Assembly (NCBI GenBank): GCA_035771175.1
Contig: CM069611.1
Coordinates: 16,048,866-16,112,865, forward strand
DNA from: Paratinospora sagittata
Taxonomy: Eukaryota; Streptophyta; Magnoliopsida; Ranunculales; Menispermaceae
DNA: 64,000 nucleotides
Direction: 5' to 3'
A model generated the notes under the pieces. It made no database searches and was not told the DNA's origin. It saw nothing but the letters and a program-made list of their open reading frames with translations. The position numbers were made by a program, and so were the translations under genes. Of the stretch, positions 11,371-23,469 are shown one piece after another. Position 1 is the first letter of the stretch. Each line of letters starts with the position of its first letter.

Positions 11371-14300
11371 AATGGTGCATGTTTTGTTTGATTCAGGTGC
11401 TAGGCATTCCTTTATATCGTCGGCATTGGTAAGACATTTAGGCCTGCAGCATGAACCCACATCCATCACACTCCATGTCACATCACCGTTTGGATCTGGT
11501 ACTGACGTTAATTTGCAGTGTTCTCGATGTGAGCTTCGTATGTCGGAACAAATAATATATGCAGATCTTTTTGTGATGAATATTGAAGACTACGACATCA
11601 ACCTCGGCATGGACTGGCTAGCACCACTGAATGCAAAGATCGACTGTATGAAGAAGCAAGTTCAGTTATCCTTGCCTACATGAGAGTTTGTCAAGATTCA
11701 GGGAACAAGGAAGTGGATACACAAATCAACAGTTGCACTTCTCAAGTCACAACTTCGAGCGTTATGCCTTAGTGACGAAAATGAATCACCAGCACTGTAC
11801 CCTCTCGAAGTACATGATGTTCCAGTCATATCTGAATTCCCAACAGTTTTTCTAAATGACCTTCCTTGTGTACCTCCAGTTAGGGAATTCAATTTTGAGA
11901 TCAACCTCATACATGGGACAGGGCCTATCTCAATTCCACCATACAGAATGTCAAATGTCGAGCTGGTCGAATTAGACAAACAACTGAAAGAATTAAAGAG
12001 TAATGGCTTCAACAGAAAGAGTTCATCACCCTGGGGCTTTCCAGTTTTGTTTGTTCGCAAAAAGGATGCTTCGTTACGACTTTGCATCGATTATCGCAAG
12101 TTGAATAACGTCACCATCAAGAATAGATATCCGCTGCCCAGGATCGATGACTTGTTCGACCAACTTAGAGATGCCAAATACTTCTCTAAGATTGATTTAC
12201 GATCCGGTTATCACCAACTCCGGATCCGAGAGTCGGACATAACCAAGACGGCGTTAAAAACTCGGTACGGTCATTACGAGTTCTTGGTTATGCCGTTCGA
12301 TCTAACAAATGCACCTGCTGCATTCATGGACTTGATGAATCGCATTTTCAGGGTATACTTAGACCGATTTGTGGTTTGTGGACGATATCTTGATATATTC
12401 CTCAACAGAGGAAGACCATAAGATACATTTGAAGATAGTCCTCCAGACCTTGAGAAGCCACCAACTGTATGCAAAGTTGAGTAAATGCGAATTCAGGGCG
12501 AAACGTGTTCAATTCCTCTAAGCTTGTGGTTTCAGATAATGGCATTGAAGTAGATCCTTCTAAGCTTGAAGTCGTTTTAAACTGAACGCAACCTACCACT
12601 ATTATTCAGATTAGGAGTTTTCTTGGTTTTGTTGGCTATTACTGACGCTTCATCAAGGACTTCTCAAAGATTGCTGAACCTATGACCAAGCTTACTCGAA
12701 AAGACGTGCGATTCATCTGAAATCTGGCCTGTGAAGCATTATTTAAGGAATTGAAGAAACGCCTCACGACGGCACCTGTACTTATCACTCCAAGAAATGC
12801 AATTGGATTTTCATTATACACCGACGCCTCTCTCCAAGGCTTAGGTGCCGTACTAATGCAAGAAGGCCAAGTTGTTGCATATGCCTCGAGGCAACTGAAG
12901 ATTCATGAGGGTAATTACCCAACACATGACTTGGAACTTGCAGCTGTCGTATTTGCACTAAAATTATGGCATCATTACCTATACGGTGAATGGTTCGAGG
13001 TCTTCTCAGATCACAAAAGTCTTAAGTACATATACACTCAGAGAGACCTAAACCTCCGCCAAAGAAGATGGTTGGAATTCTTGAAAGACTATGACTTTCA
13101 ACTCCAGTACCATCCTGGTAAGGCCAATGTTGTGGCCGATGCTCTAAGTAGAAAATCTCACGTTGCTTGCACTCTTAACTGTGAAATGGGGAAGTTGGCT
13201 ACAGAGATGGAGAACTTTAACCTACAGCTGAACGAAGAGGGACCAAGACCGCGACTCTCTCAATTATCAGCCAACTCTGAGCTCGTTCGAGAGATTTCAG
13301 CAGCTCAAGCCAATGACCCTATGTTAATGGAGAGACGAGAACTTCTACTCAGCGGACAGGACCTTCCTCACTGGTCGGTCGCTGAAGACGAGACCATTTT
13401 CTATAAAAAACATCTCTGTCTTCCGAACGATCCTGAGGTTCGGAAAGAAGTGCTTACTAAGATGCACTGTTCGAGGTACGCTATGCATCCTGGGGATGAC
13501 AAGATGTACAAGGATGTCAAGCGAAAATTCTTATTTTCTAGAATGAAGAAGGCAATTGCAGACTTCGTTGCTCGATGTCTCGTTTGCCAGAAAGTTAAGG
13601 CAGAATGAAGACTTCCCTCTGGACTTCTCCAGCCGTTACCTATTGGAGAATGAAAGTGGGAGAACATCGCAATGAATTTTGTCACGGCCTTACCTGGAAA
13701 CAATAAAGGGCAAGATGCTATCTGGGTTATCATTGGTAGACTTACAAAGTCTGCACACATCTTGCCAATAAAGTTCACGGATAACCCCGCCAAACTTGCA
13801 GAACTATATGAAAGAGAGATCGTACGCCTTCATGGCATACCACTCACGATCGTCTCTGATCAAGACCCTCGATTCACATCAAACTTTTGGAAAAGCTTCC
13901 AGAGTATAATGGGTTCTAAGATCACTATGAGCACAACCTTCCACTCTCAGACTGGTGGGCAGTCAGAGCGACTTATCCAAATCTTAGAAGACATGTTACG
14001 ATGCTGCATTTTGGACTTTAATGACGGATGGGAAAAGTATTTACATTTAGCTGAGTTTGCATACAACAACAACTACCAAACTAGTATCGGCATGGCACCA
14101 CACGAGGCTTTCTATGGTCGGCCTTGCAGATCTCCGGTATGCTGGTTAGATATGGCAGATAGACAGCAGTTAGGCCCTGAATTAGTTCAAGAGACTTCTG
14201 AGAAGATCACACTAGTAAAGGAACGACTTCGTGTTGCACAAAGTCGACAGAAGAGCTATACTGACAAGAGGAGACAACCTCTAGATTTTGATAAGGGGGA

Positions 14301-14721
14301 CTTTGTTTTTCTAAAAGTCCAGCCCCCAAGAGCTGTCAAACGCTTTGGGATCAAAAGAAAGCTCTCCCCGTGGTATATCGGTCCATTTCAGATCATTGAA
14401 CGTATTGGAAAACTTGCTTATCGTCTGTCCCTTCCATCCTCCATGCCTAAGGTTCACGACGTTTTTCACGTATCTATGCTTCGCAAGTATCGTCCTGATC
14501 CTTCGCATATCTTCCCTTTAGTCAAGGTTCAGGTTGAGGAAGGAAATAAGTATCGAGAGAGAGCGATACAAATTTTAGATAGAAAAACTCAAGAACTACA
14601 GCGACGTAGCATACCACTTGTGAAAGTGCTCCGGGATCACCACGGTGTAGAGGAAGCAACATGGGAACTAGAAGCAACAATTAAACAGAAATACCCTAAA
14701 TTATTTTCTAGTACCAACTGA
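11371..14721 (+). pseudogene. pol of family T copy 1: PR-RT-RNase H-integrase-chromodomain-like
   Basis: Protease motif VLFDSGARHSFIS near 11380-11418 and LGMDWL near 11605. RT runs about 11940-12480 with [24 protein letters not shown] and [12 protein letters not shown]; a frameshift immediately before the catalytic box (12370-12380) puts FVDDILIYS in another frame. RNase H begins near 12751 with [13 protein letters not shown]. The integrase HHCC region ends [10 protein letters not shown] before a stop at 13606. The core runs from 13672, but the usual first catalytic Asp (MDFV in the family) reads MNFV; DQDPRF and ILEDML keep the other acidic positions. The C-terminal end (about 14450-14720) has VHDVFHVSMLRKY and a chromodomain-like EEATWELE motif. 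Further stops at 11681, near 12585 and 12718. Not functional. Confidence 0.92.
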
Positions 14722-14818
14722 TGATGTGATATATTGTACTATTCTCACTTATCAATAAAATGATGAAACTTTGTTTACACCTATCTTAATACATTGTTTT
14801 ACTTGAATAACTACGCAG

Positions 14819-15316
14819 ATGTCTGAAAATAATATCAATGGATATAGTGATGCACACACGCAGTGGCCTCCTTCGCAACCTGTGGCTACTTCTCAAGAAG
14901 CAGAGTCAAGTCACAACTACTTTGCATCACCTACTCCATCACCACACAGACAACGATCCTTATCGCCAGAGCGTGCATGGCTTTTTCGTAACAATCCCGT
15001 GCCCTCATCTTGGCAGGACCTTCTACCAAAATTGCTAGGCGGCCGGATTCGACCAACAACATGAAAAAGTATTCCACCGCTCAACCTACCTCTCCTCAAA
15101 CGATGTAACCAACGCCCTCCACCACCATCTGTTATGCAAAGGTTGGAATCTTTAGAAGATGAGTCTGATTCCATTTGCTATCCATGGTTTTATGATGATG
15201 AAGATTCCACCGGCCACAGTGCTATTCAGGGACCATACAAGCACTACCCTGAACTCGCAAGAGCTGGCGCTGGTAGTGAATCTCAAGCAGATAACCATCA
15301 TAACTACTTGAATTGA
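14819..15316 (+). pseudogene. ORF-X, small ORF between pol and the 3' LTR
   Basis: The ATG at 14819 directly follows ctacgcag, a splice-acceptor-like end. The frame reads about 165 codons with a single TGA at 15062, probably a former Trp codon. The product is rich in Ser, Pro, His and Asn (SPTPSPHRQRSLSPERAW near the N-terminus), then acidic (ESLEDESD, YDDEDS). I see no membrane segment, signal peptide or env-like feature and do not recognise a family. Its place matches where additional or env-like ORFs occur in some plant gypsy elements, but nothing in the sequence supports an env function. Confidence 0.5.
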
Positions 15317-15334
15317 TTTCGAGGGCGAAATCCC

Positions 15335-15350
15335 TTTAAGGAGGGTAGAG
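15335..15350 (+). other. Polypurine tract of family T copy 1
   Basis: The purine-rich aaggagggtagag abuts the 3' LTR, the expected plus-strand priming site. Confidence 0.8.
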
Positions 15351-16869
15351 TTTAATACCCTGTATTTCACAAAAAAAATTCCTTTGGGCAGAAATGCCTG
15401 GACGTTCAGGCAGTTGTCGGTACGTCCGGACGTACGGGCACCTGCCAATACGTCCGGACACGTGTCCGGATGTACAAGCACATGCCCGGATGTCCGGGCA
15501 GCCCGCCCGAACGTTTAGGCGCCAAAACCTCTATATAAACCAACCCTCTCCTCTTCATTTTTCACACCAAATTCACTCCAAATTATGATTTTTCCTCCTC
15601 TTTTCACTCATTCTGAGTTTTTAGTCTTTTGAGACTATCTGTTCGAGACTCTCGGTGCGGTGTGACGAAGTTCTATCCGGAGGAAAATGCCAGATCTGAA
15701 AAAGAAGAAGTTCTTATCTAAAGGTGGGCAACGAAACATAGATTTGTGTGTTTTATAACTTTTATTAAAGTTTACATTCAGTTATTATTATATCTACTAT
15801 TCATTTACACTGCATTATGTCATATAATGTTTATACTATTGCACTTACGCTTGTATATTTGGAATTCATGTATTACACTGTTATAATGTCGGATTTGTGG
15901 TCAATCTGGCTCAACTAGACTCGGTCTTGTCCTCAGTAACTTTAAATAGTGAACGGGAGGCAGCGGGCTGCTCTAGGCGATTGGTATTTAAGCAGACCTT
16001 GTGTCTCACCTCTCAACTGGGGACTGATCTAGTTGGTCTTATTGAAAGCTATCAGCTTATACAAGTAATACTGAATGTCCTAACCTTACACGTCGTGATA
16101 CCAACTCTAATAAGGATCACCAGACGTTGCCAAAGTCAGTTTAAATGTCAAGAAAAGACCAGACCAGTAGACTAGACCAGTTCATGCATTGGCATCATGC
16201 ATATCACCACCTAAGGGCGTATATGGTTTATGACTCATAGAATAGTTAGGAGCATTTCTCGCTATTCATTATATTTCTCTGGAGAGGGACGTACAATGAG
16301 AACCCGACTATGCCTGGGGAGGGACATCAGTACGTGAATCCAGAGCATCGATCTTGAGGAGGGACGTACAATAGAATCTGGCTATGCCAGGGGAGAACGT
16401 CCGGACGGACATTTGTACGTGAACTCAGGCGATGTACGTTCATCAAACCAATACGAGACGGTATCATGCATACATACATATTGATTGACTATGATGCTCA
16501 CATGTGTATTTAAGATATTTGATATTGAAGTATGCTTTATTAATTGTTATACTCACGAACTATTTTGCCCACTGAGCGCGTTAAGCTCACTCCATTATTA
16601 TCCTATTTTTCAAAGGAAATTAGGGTGGACTGGGTGCAGGTTTATGGTGCCCACATTTTGTACCCTCTGTATTTTTCATTGGGGATTTTGGGGAGTATGT
16701 TCCCTTGACCGTTTCATGTACAAATTATGTTCTGAATTAAATGAAATCAGATTTGTATTGTGTATCATATTTTTCACTGCGCACTATGTGGTTACCATTG
16801 TTATTATTCCAAATGCGCGCCCCGTCCGAGAGTGTACCGCCGATTTAGGCGCGTCCAGGCGGGGTGACA
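15351..16869 (+). repeat. 3' LTR of family T copy 1 (1519 bp)
   Basis: Begins TTTAATACCC (the reverse copy shows TGTAATACCC) and ends GGGGTGACA, a 2-bp shortened form of the terminus. It directly abuts the ORF0 fragment of the reverse copy. A GC-rich palindromic array at 15398-15525 precedes TATATAAA at 15532-15539. Confidence 0.9.
15398..15539 (+). promoter_or_regulatory. U3 promoter: GC-rich palindromic array plus TATA box
   Basis: Repeated short units such as CGTCCGGACGT, GGACACGTGTCC and CCCGGATGTCCGGG fill about 130 bp, followed by TATATAAA at 15532 and a pyrimidine-rich start region (ccaaccctctcctcttc). The same arrangement is in the reverse-strand LTR. Confidence 0.65.
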
Positions 16870-17120
16870 CCTTCTTCTTGAAGTCCCACGCAATTCATGG
16901 TTTCGTAGAAAGATCTCACCAAGTTGTAAGAGACGTGACCCTCAACTTTTGTTATGTTCACCCACCCCAGAGTTGCGAGGTTGTCATGAAGGATCGGACG
17001 GAGGCAGAGATCTCTATTGTCGATGCTCCTCATAGTCATAACCTCCCTTTTGAACAATTCTTTGAGTTTAGTGGGAATTGATTCTCTACTACTGGAAGTT
17101 GCTCCTTCACTTGAGACCAT
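16870..17120 (-). pseudogene. 5' part of ORF0, reverse-strand family T element
   Basis: ATG at 17120-17118 on the - strand, preceded 6 nt upstream by a pyrimidine-rich acceptor-like ttttctttttag-type sequence. The predicted peptide begins MVSSEGATSSSRESIPTKL and matches the N-terminus of ORF0 in copy 1 with few changes for about 83 codons, then is cut at 16870 by the 3' LTR of the inserted + copy. Confidence 0.85.
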
Positions 17121-18070
17121 TCTTTGCTAAAAGAAAAATAAATTTGTCAAAGACACAAAATATATTCCTAACATTTTTAAGATTTATTTTTTGTCTGTTA
17201 GACAATATTTTCTATTTTTTTCTTGATGTTTATGCCATCATCAAAATTTTTCTCATTAGCAATATGATATATATATATATATATCTCATATACACATATA
17301 CATGAATGTATAGATATATATTTAATCATAACTATATATATATAGTTTTTCATAAATCAACTATATATATATATATTTGAAACTAAACTATAGAAAAACT
17401 ATATAATTTTCCAGATATATATTTAATATAAATCTCAACTATATATAATTCATATATATATAGTTCTGAAGATATATATATCTAGTAAATTTTTTTTTTT
17501 TCAAAGTTTTTGTTAGTAATAAGGTATATATATATCTCCCATATGCATAGATATATAGATATATATATTTAATCATAACAATATATATAGTTTTCATAAA
17601 TCATACTATATATATATATATATATATTTAAATCAAACTATATAAAAATCATATAGTTTTCTAGATATATATTTCATATAAATCTCAACTATATACATTT
17701 CATATATATATATATATATATATAGTTCTAAAGACATATATATATCTAATACAATTTCTTAACCCAAATTTTCCATTAACAACATGGTATATATATATAT
17801 CTCTTATATACATGGATATATAGATATATATATTTAATCATAACCATATATATAGTTTTCCTAAATCATAACTATATATATAAATCTAAACTATATAAAA
17901 CTATATAGTTTGCTTAGATATATATTTAATACAAATCTTAACTATATATAATTCATATATATATAAAGTTCTAAAGATATATATATATATATATATATCT
18001 AATGAAATTTTCTTCCCTTAATTTGGTGGACTTGGCCGGGCCGTGGACCGTACGCTCTGATACCATTAAA
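17121..18070 (-). repeat. Leader of the reverse family T element: three tandem AT-rich units and PBS
   Basis: Three diverged copies of the roughly 240-bp AT-rich unit seen at 7081-7565 lie at about 17265-17510, 17520-17765 and 17785-18000. The PBS (TGGTATCAGAGC on the - strand) is at 18054-18065, five bases from the LTR. Confidence 0.82.
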
Positions 18071-19494
18071 TGTCACACCCCGCCTGAACGCGCCTAAACC
18101 GGCGGTACACTAGCGGTCAGGGCGCGCATTTTGAATAATAACAATGGTAATAACAGAGTGCGCAGCTGAAATATAATACAGTACAAGTCTGATTTCATTT
18201 AATTCAGAATTCATTTGCACATGACATGGTCAAGGGAACAAACTCCCCAAAAATCTCCAATGAATAATACAAAGGGTACAAAATGTGGGCCCCATAAAAC
18301 TTCACCCAGTCCACCCTAATTTCCTGTGAAAAATTGGATAATAATGGAGTGAGCTTAACGCGCTTAGTGGGTAAAATAGTTCGTGAGTATAACAATTAGT
18401 AAAGCATACTTCAATATCAAATATCTTAAATACACATTAGAGGATCATAATCAATCAATATGTATGTATGCATGACACCGTCTCGTAATGGTTTGATGAA
18501 CGTACATCGCCTGAGTTCACATACAAATGTCCTTCCCCAAGCGTAGCCAGGTTCTCACTGTATGTCCCTCCTTAGGAACGATGCTCTGGATTCATGTACT
18601 GATGTCCCTCCCCAGGCTTAGCCGGGGTTCTCATCGTACGTCCCTCTCTAGAGAAATATAATGAATAGCGAGCAATGCTCCTACCTATTCTACGAATCAT
18701 AAACCACATACCTCCCTAGGTGGTGATATGTATGATATGAATGCAAGAACTGGTATAGTCTACTGGTCTGGTCTTTTCTTGACATTTAGACTGACTTTGA
18801 CAACGTCTGGTGATCCTTATCAGGGTTGGTATCACGACGTGCAAGGTTAGGACATTCAGTATTACTTGTATAAGCTGATAGCTTTCAATAAGACCAACTA
18901 GATCAGTCCCCAGTTGAGAGGTGAGACACAAGGTCTGCTTAAATACCAATCTCCTAGAGCAGCCCGCTGCCTCCCGTTCACTATTTAAAGTTACTGAGGA
19001 CAAGACCGAGTCTAGTTGAGCCAGATTGACCACAAATCTGGCATTATAACAGTGTAATACATGAACTCCAAATATACAGGCATAAGTGCAACAATATAAA
19101 CATTATATGATATAATGCAGTGTAAATGAATATTAGACATAATAATAATTGAATGTAAACTTTAATGAAAGTTATAAAACATGTAAACCTATGTTTCGTT
19201 CCCCACCTTCAGATAAAAACTTCTTCTTTCAGATCTGACGCTTTCCTCCGGATAGAACTTCGTCGTATCGCACCGAGAGTCTCGAATAGAGAGTCTCAAA
19301 CAGAAAAGAACTCAGAATGAGTGAAAAGAGGAGGAAAAATCACTAGAGAAGGTGATTTGATATGAGAAAATGAGGAGGAGAGAACTCCTTATATAGGAAA
19401 ATTGGCGCCTGGACGTTCGGGCACCTGCCCGAACATCTGGGCATTTTTGCCAAAACGATTTTTTTTTTTTTTTTGTGAAACACAGGGTATTACA
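18071..19494 (-). repeat. 5' LTR of the reverse family T element (1424 bp)
   Basis: On the - strand it begins TGTAATACCCTG (19494) and ends GGGGTGTGACA (18071), next to the PBS. It keeps both termini, unlike the LTRs of copy 1. TATATAAG lies near 19389 (- strand) with a shortened GC array beside it. With 16870-18070 and 4477-5546 it forms the remains of the host element of the nested pair; its 3' half is not in the window. Confidence 0.9.
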
Positions 19495-22400
19495 TGATGT
19501 GAATAATTTGTTTTTGTTCTTATGTCTTCATCTTGCTTATTTGACCATGAATGTTTTGTTGCCTTCTATGCTTGGATGAATGCTTATTATATTAGAAGGA
19601 AACATGTTAAAAATGCATTTTAATAAATCATGACTTGCACTTGCTATTCCTATTTCATTGTCATGATTATGCTTGTATGAGATGCTATCTTGCATGCTCT
19701 AGTCTTAAAAGTTTTATTATAAGAATATTTTGAGCATGCTATATGGTTTCATGATCAATTATAAGTTGTGATATATGATTGATATGTATATTATAGATCC
19801 TAAATAATCATAAAATCTTATACGATCATGACTATTATCCTTCTAGAGTGAATGAGTGCAAATAATGTATGTCTTTACTATTCATGTGTACTCACACCTA
19901 CTTGAAGAAAAATGGAATGACTATCTTGTTTTATATAAAATTTCTATCATATGAAATATTAGACATTTTCATAGATCATAGTTAGATTTGTCTATTGCTT
20001 CTAAATATTGAATCTTTTATGACAAATTCGAATTAAGAGACTTAGTTGGCCCTGAGTCCAAATTTACATTAAACTAATAATTCTAGTCAACTAGAATGAG
20101 GGAAAAGGACTTGTTTGACTATGTACTTCACATCCATTAAGTCATTCAAGTAATTTTCCATGTGTTGCACTTCACATGATTTCTTTTAAAACATGGTAAA
20201 TATGGTTAATAAGTATGCTATGCTATATATATGCTTTTCATGCTTATCCCTGTTTGATGTTTGCAATATGAACACTCCACTTATGAATATCTATAGTATG
20301 TCATATTGCATATCTCTATATGAAATAAGCTCATGCTTGACGATCTTCTACAACCTATTGCCTATTTCAACAAAAATAAAATGTCATTGATGTATGCAAT
20401 TTTCGTTGTACTCTTTTGAACATCAATGAAATGTCTTTGCTTGAATGAAATTAAAAGTGTCTAATTCAAATTACATTCCCATAAATTGACACTTTTATGA
20501 CTAATATGCATGGTGCACTACATGCAATATATTTTTCATGATTATTTGTTTGATATATGCAATATGAATGCCCTTCATGGATGTATATATTGAATCTTAT
20601 ATAGCTTTTTATATAGGCTTGAGCTTCAAACTTGAATTTAAAATGCCTATGTATTTGTGAATACGATGCTTATATGCTTGACATACCTAAAATTTGATTT
20701 AGGCTCATATTCATCATATTCATGAGTTAATCATTTTGATCACCTCTTTAACATGTTCATTTATATAGATCAAAACATAGTCTATGCTAGGCTCCTATGC
20801 TTGATACTCATCATTTTGCCTAAAATTGATATTTAAACCAATGTCATGGTTCTTCGCTTAAAATCATGATTAAAAGACATATCTTTGAAAATGAAATATT
20901 TTCCTTTGAGCATCCATCTTTCATCATAATAAGGAAAATATGCATTTATAAGATTGATTGGTAGTGGGTAATATGAATCACATGTGTAAATGCCAATCTT
21001 TCATACTTATGTATTTCCATTAGTTTCAAATTTCATCTTTTATATAAACCAATTGGAAATCTTCTCTTTGATGGATGCCCATGATTTTTAACTCGTTGTT
21101 AGCATCCATATAAGTGATTGATAGCTAAGCCTTTTTTAAACTTAAACATTTATGCTTATGCTATCTTCTTTGATCCATGATCATGCTTGTACCGAACTAT
21201 TTTCATATATGCATGACTCATATATTCATATCTCAAGTATGCATGTTACATATTTCATATCTCTCACATGCATCGACTTGAAACCATGATTTAGGTTTTG
21301 CCTCATATTTGGACCGTCCTTATCTAAACCTAATATCATGAAAAGAGAGTGCTTGAATGTTTAATTTCATCCCCTATGGATACCTTACTCATGACATCTC
21401 TCTTGAGGACTTTTATGCTAGATGCTTCAATTAAAATTAAAAATTCTTAGCATCTAGTTAGAAGCCAAATAGCTAGACAATGTATTACATCACATAATTT
21501 AATTTGCCTATGCTATTTCACTTAGAGTGTAATCATGTTTGAGATTGAATCTATATGTCTCATATGCATGATTCACATCTATTTCATGATTCAAGTATGC
21601 ATTTCACATCATTTATATCCTTCAATGCACTTCTTTGAATTCATATCTTAGGCTATGTTTACAACTACAGTCTCAATCATGCCTAACTTGATGGAAAATA
21701 GGATGCTTATGCTTATACTTATCTATTTTGGCATTCATACATGATTTTGATGCATTACTTAAATCTTATATACATCAATTTCTTTGAAATTTGATTTCTA
21801 ATGGATGCTTTGTGTTTTTCTTAAACTATAAAACTAAAAAAGGATGGAGAGCCGTGGGTCCTAGGTAAAGGGAGAGAGAATTTAGGAAGAAAGATAACTC
21901 TTAGGAAAATGGTTTGCAACTAAAAGTTGCTTACATTTCAAGTTCTTTTTTTTCTAAAAGTTTTTGGGATCATTGTTTGGATTACAAAAATACCCTTTAA
22001 AATTTAAAATTTTAATTTATAAAAAAAGTTAAAAGATTAGAGAATTAAAGAGTAATATTGGGGTTTTCAATAAATTGATCACCTCATGAGGGGAGACGTT
22101 GAACGCGCCACTGAATTTTCTCATCTCACCAATATTGTTTTTATCCTCATATTCATTTGTTTATTTTTTCTTTTACACTTTTTATTTTCCAATACTACCC
22201 ATCAGCTCAACATTCTATTCACATCTACGCAACTCTTTCTCCATCTCTTTCATTCATTTCTCAAAACTTTCTGCAGTTTTACTTTCTATTCTAAATCCTT
22301 CTTCCATCCTTACTAATTTTTTCTGTATTCTCACAAATCCATAGCTTTCTTCTTCGTCAAATCATTGTAAAATCGTTTTTTTTTTTAAATTTCCATTGCT

Positions 22401-22850
22401 TTCTATTGCTATATTTATCCATTTAGATCCGTTAAAGCATCGCCCTTATCAAAAATTTTCCAATGCTATTTTGCAATTGCTGTAATGAATTTTCTTATTT
22501 AACTAATATACTAACTGAATATTTTTAGAGTTTTTTTTAATGGTCACTTCTTTCATCTTCACTATCTCTTTCCCCTATTTGTATAGATTTAGGGTTTTCT
22601 CCCTTTTAAACTGTTTGATTCGTTGCATATCTAAAAATTCCAATTGAATTCCTCGTTCGTGATAGCATTTGAGAGTGATGAATAAATTAAGGTCAGGTTT
22701 CTAAAATAAGATAAAAAAAAGTAAAGTTTCATAAGAGAGAAGAGTATAACAAGGTATTATTACAGGTAAGCGACGGTAGAAAACTCTTTGACAGACAACT
22801 AAATTTTTGAAAATTTATACCTTACGAAGTAATTTTATAAAGGGTATTCT
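19495..22850. other. AT-rich region without recognisable gene
   Basis: About 3.3 kb at roughly 70% A+T. Short words such as catgattt, tatgcttg and gatgctt recur irregularly through 19500-21830, but no reading frame looks coding. 21830-22080 is purine-rich, and 22100-22360 is strongly pyrimidine-rich with a tttagggtttt telo-box-like word near 22590. This could be relict 5' flank of a host gene or an old repeat; I cannot decide. Confidence 0.4.
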
Positions 22851-23168
22851 AGTAATAGTAATAAAAATAATTTAAATAGGTGCGGTGAGAAAAATAGCGT
22901 GGTGTGAACAGCGGCTCCCCATTCGAGGGTTCTACTATCACACAAGTAGACTTCTAGGACATATTTTAAACACCTAGGGTACACACCATTCAAACTAGCA
23001 GAAAGATAGTTTAATACAGACTCGAGAAACTCAATATGCAAATACAAGCTGAAAACATACAAGACTGTAAATACGAACTTCAGAAAATGGAGCAGACTCA
23101 TAAACTAGAAACTTAGACACTTGTAAGACTCGTCACTAGCCTCTGCCTTCAACTGAACAACTGAGCTG

Positions 23169-23176
23169 CTTTTATA
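23169..23176 (-). promoter_or_regulatory. TATA box of the pararetrovirus-like remnant
   Basis: TATAAAAG on the - strand, followed by an AT/pyrimidine-rich leader-like stretch to 22860. It lies downstream of the coding region, as the full-length-transcript promoter does in a circular pararetroviral genome. Confidence 0.45.
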
Positions 23177-23469
23177 GACAAGAAGAACTGCTGGCGGACT
23201 TCAAATTATTTCAATTCCGTGGACAGATTGGACAAGACTGGATGCTTGTCAGCATGTGGAGCGTGCTGGTGAACAGGGACAGATGTCGGGTGAGTGGACA
23301 TTACTGTAGATGAACAGTAGGCTGTCGGGAGAGGATTCCCTTGCTTTATCACAAAGATGATGGATTGATGGGAAGAGCATCTTCATCATGGGGGATGGCA
23401 GAATTGTCGTTAGTGGAGACAACATCATGTGGTGGCACATGGGCTGAGTCAGAAGATAGGCTAGAATCT

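Larger units (their letters stand above)
5547..16869 (+). mobile_element. Ty3/gypsy chromovirus-like element, family T copy 1, nearly full length (11.3 kb)
   Basis: Layout is 5' LTR 5547-7012, tRNA-iMet PBS 7018-7029, AT-rich tandem leader, ORF0, repeat-bearing spacer, gag, pol (PR-RT-RH-IN-chromodomain-like), ORF-X, polypurine tract and 3' LTR 15351-16869. Integrase after RNase H makes it Ty3/gypsy; the C-terminal chromodomain-like region and long LTRs suggest the Tekay/Del branch. The first 20 bp of the 5' LTR are missing and it is fused to an internal fragment of a reverse copy. gag-pol has several frameshifts and stops, so this copy is not autonomous. Confidence 0.92.

Noticed and set aside
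19495..21830. Possible tandem satellite based on recurring catgattt and atgctt words
   Set aside because: Words recur at irregular spacing and no unit length could be defined by eye.
22086..22344. Open frames with Phe/Ser/Leu-rich peptides
   Set aside because: Produced by a pyrimidine-rich tract; two frames are open at once and neither resembles a protein family.
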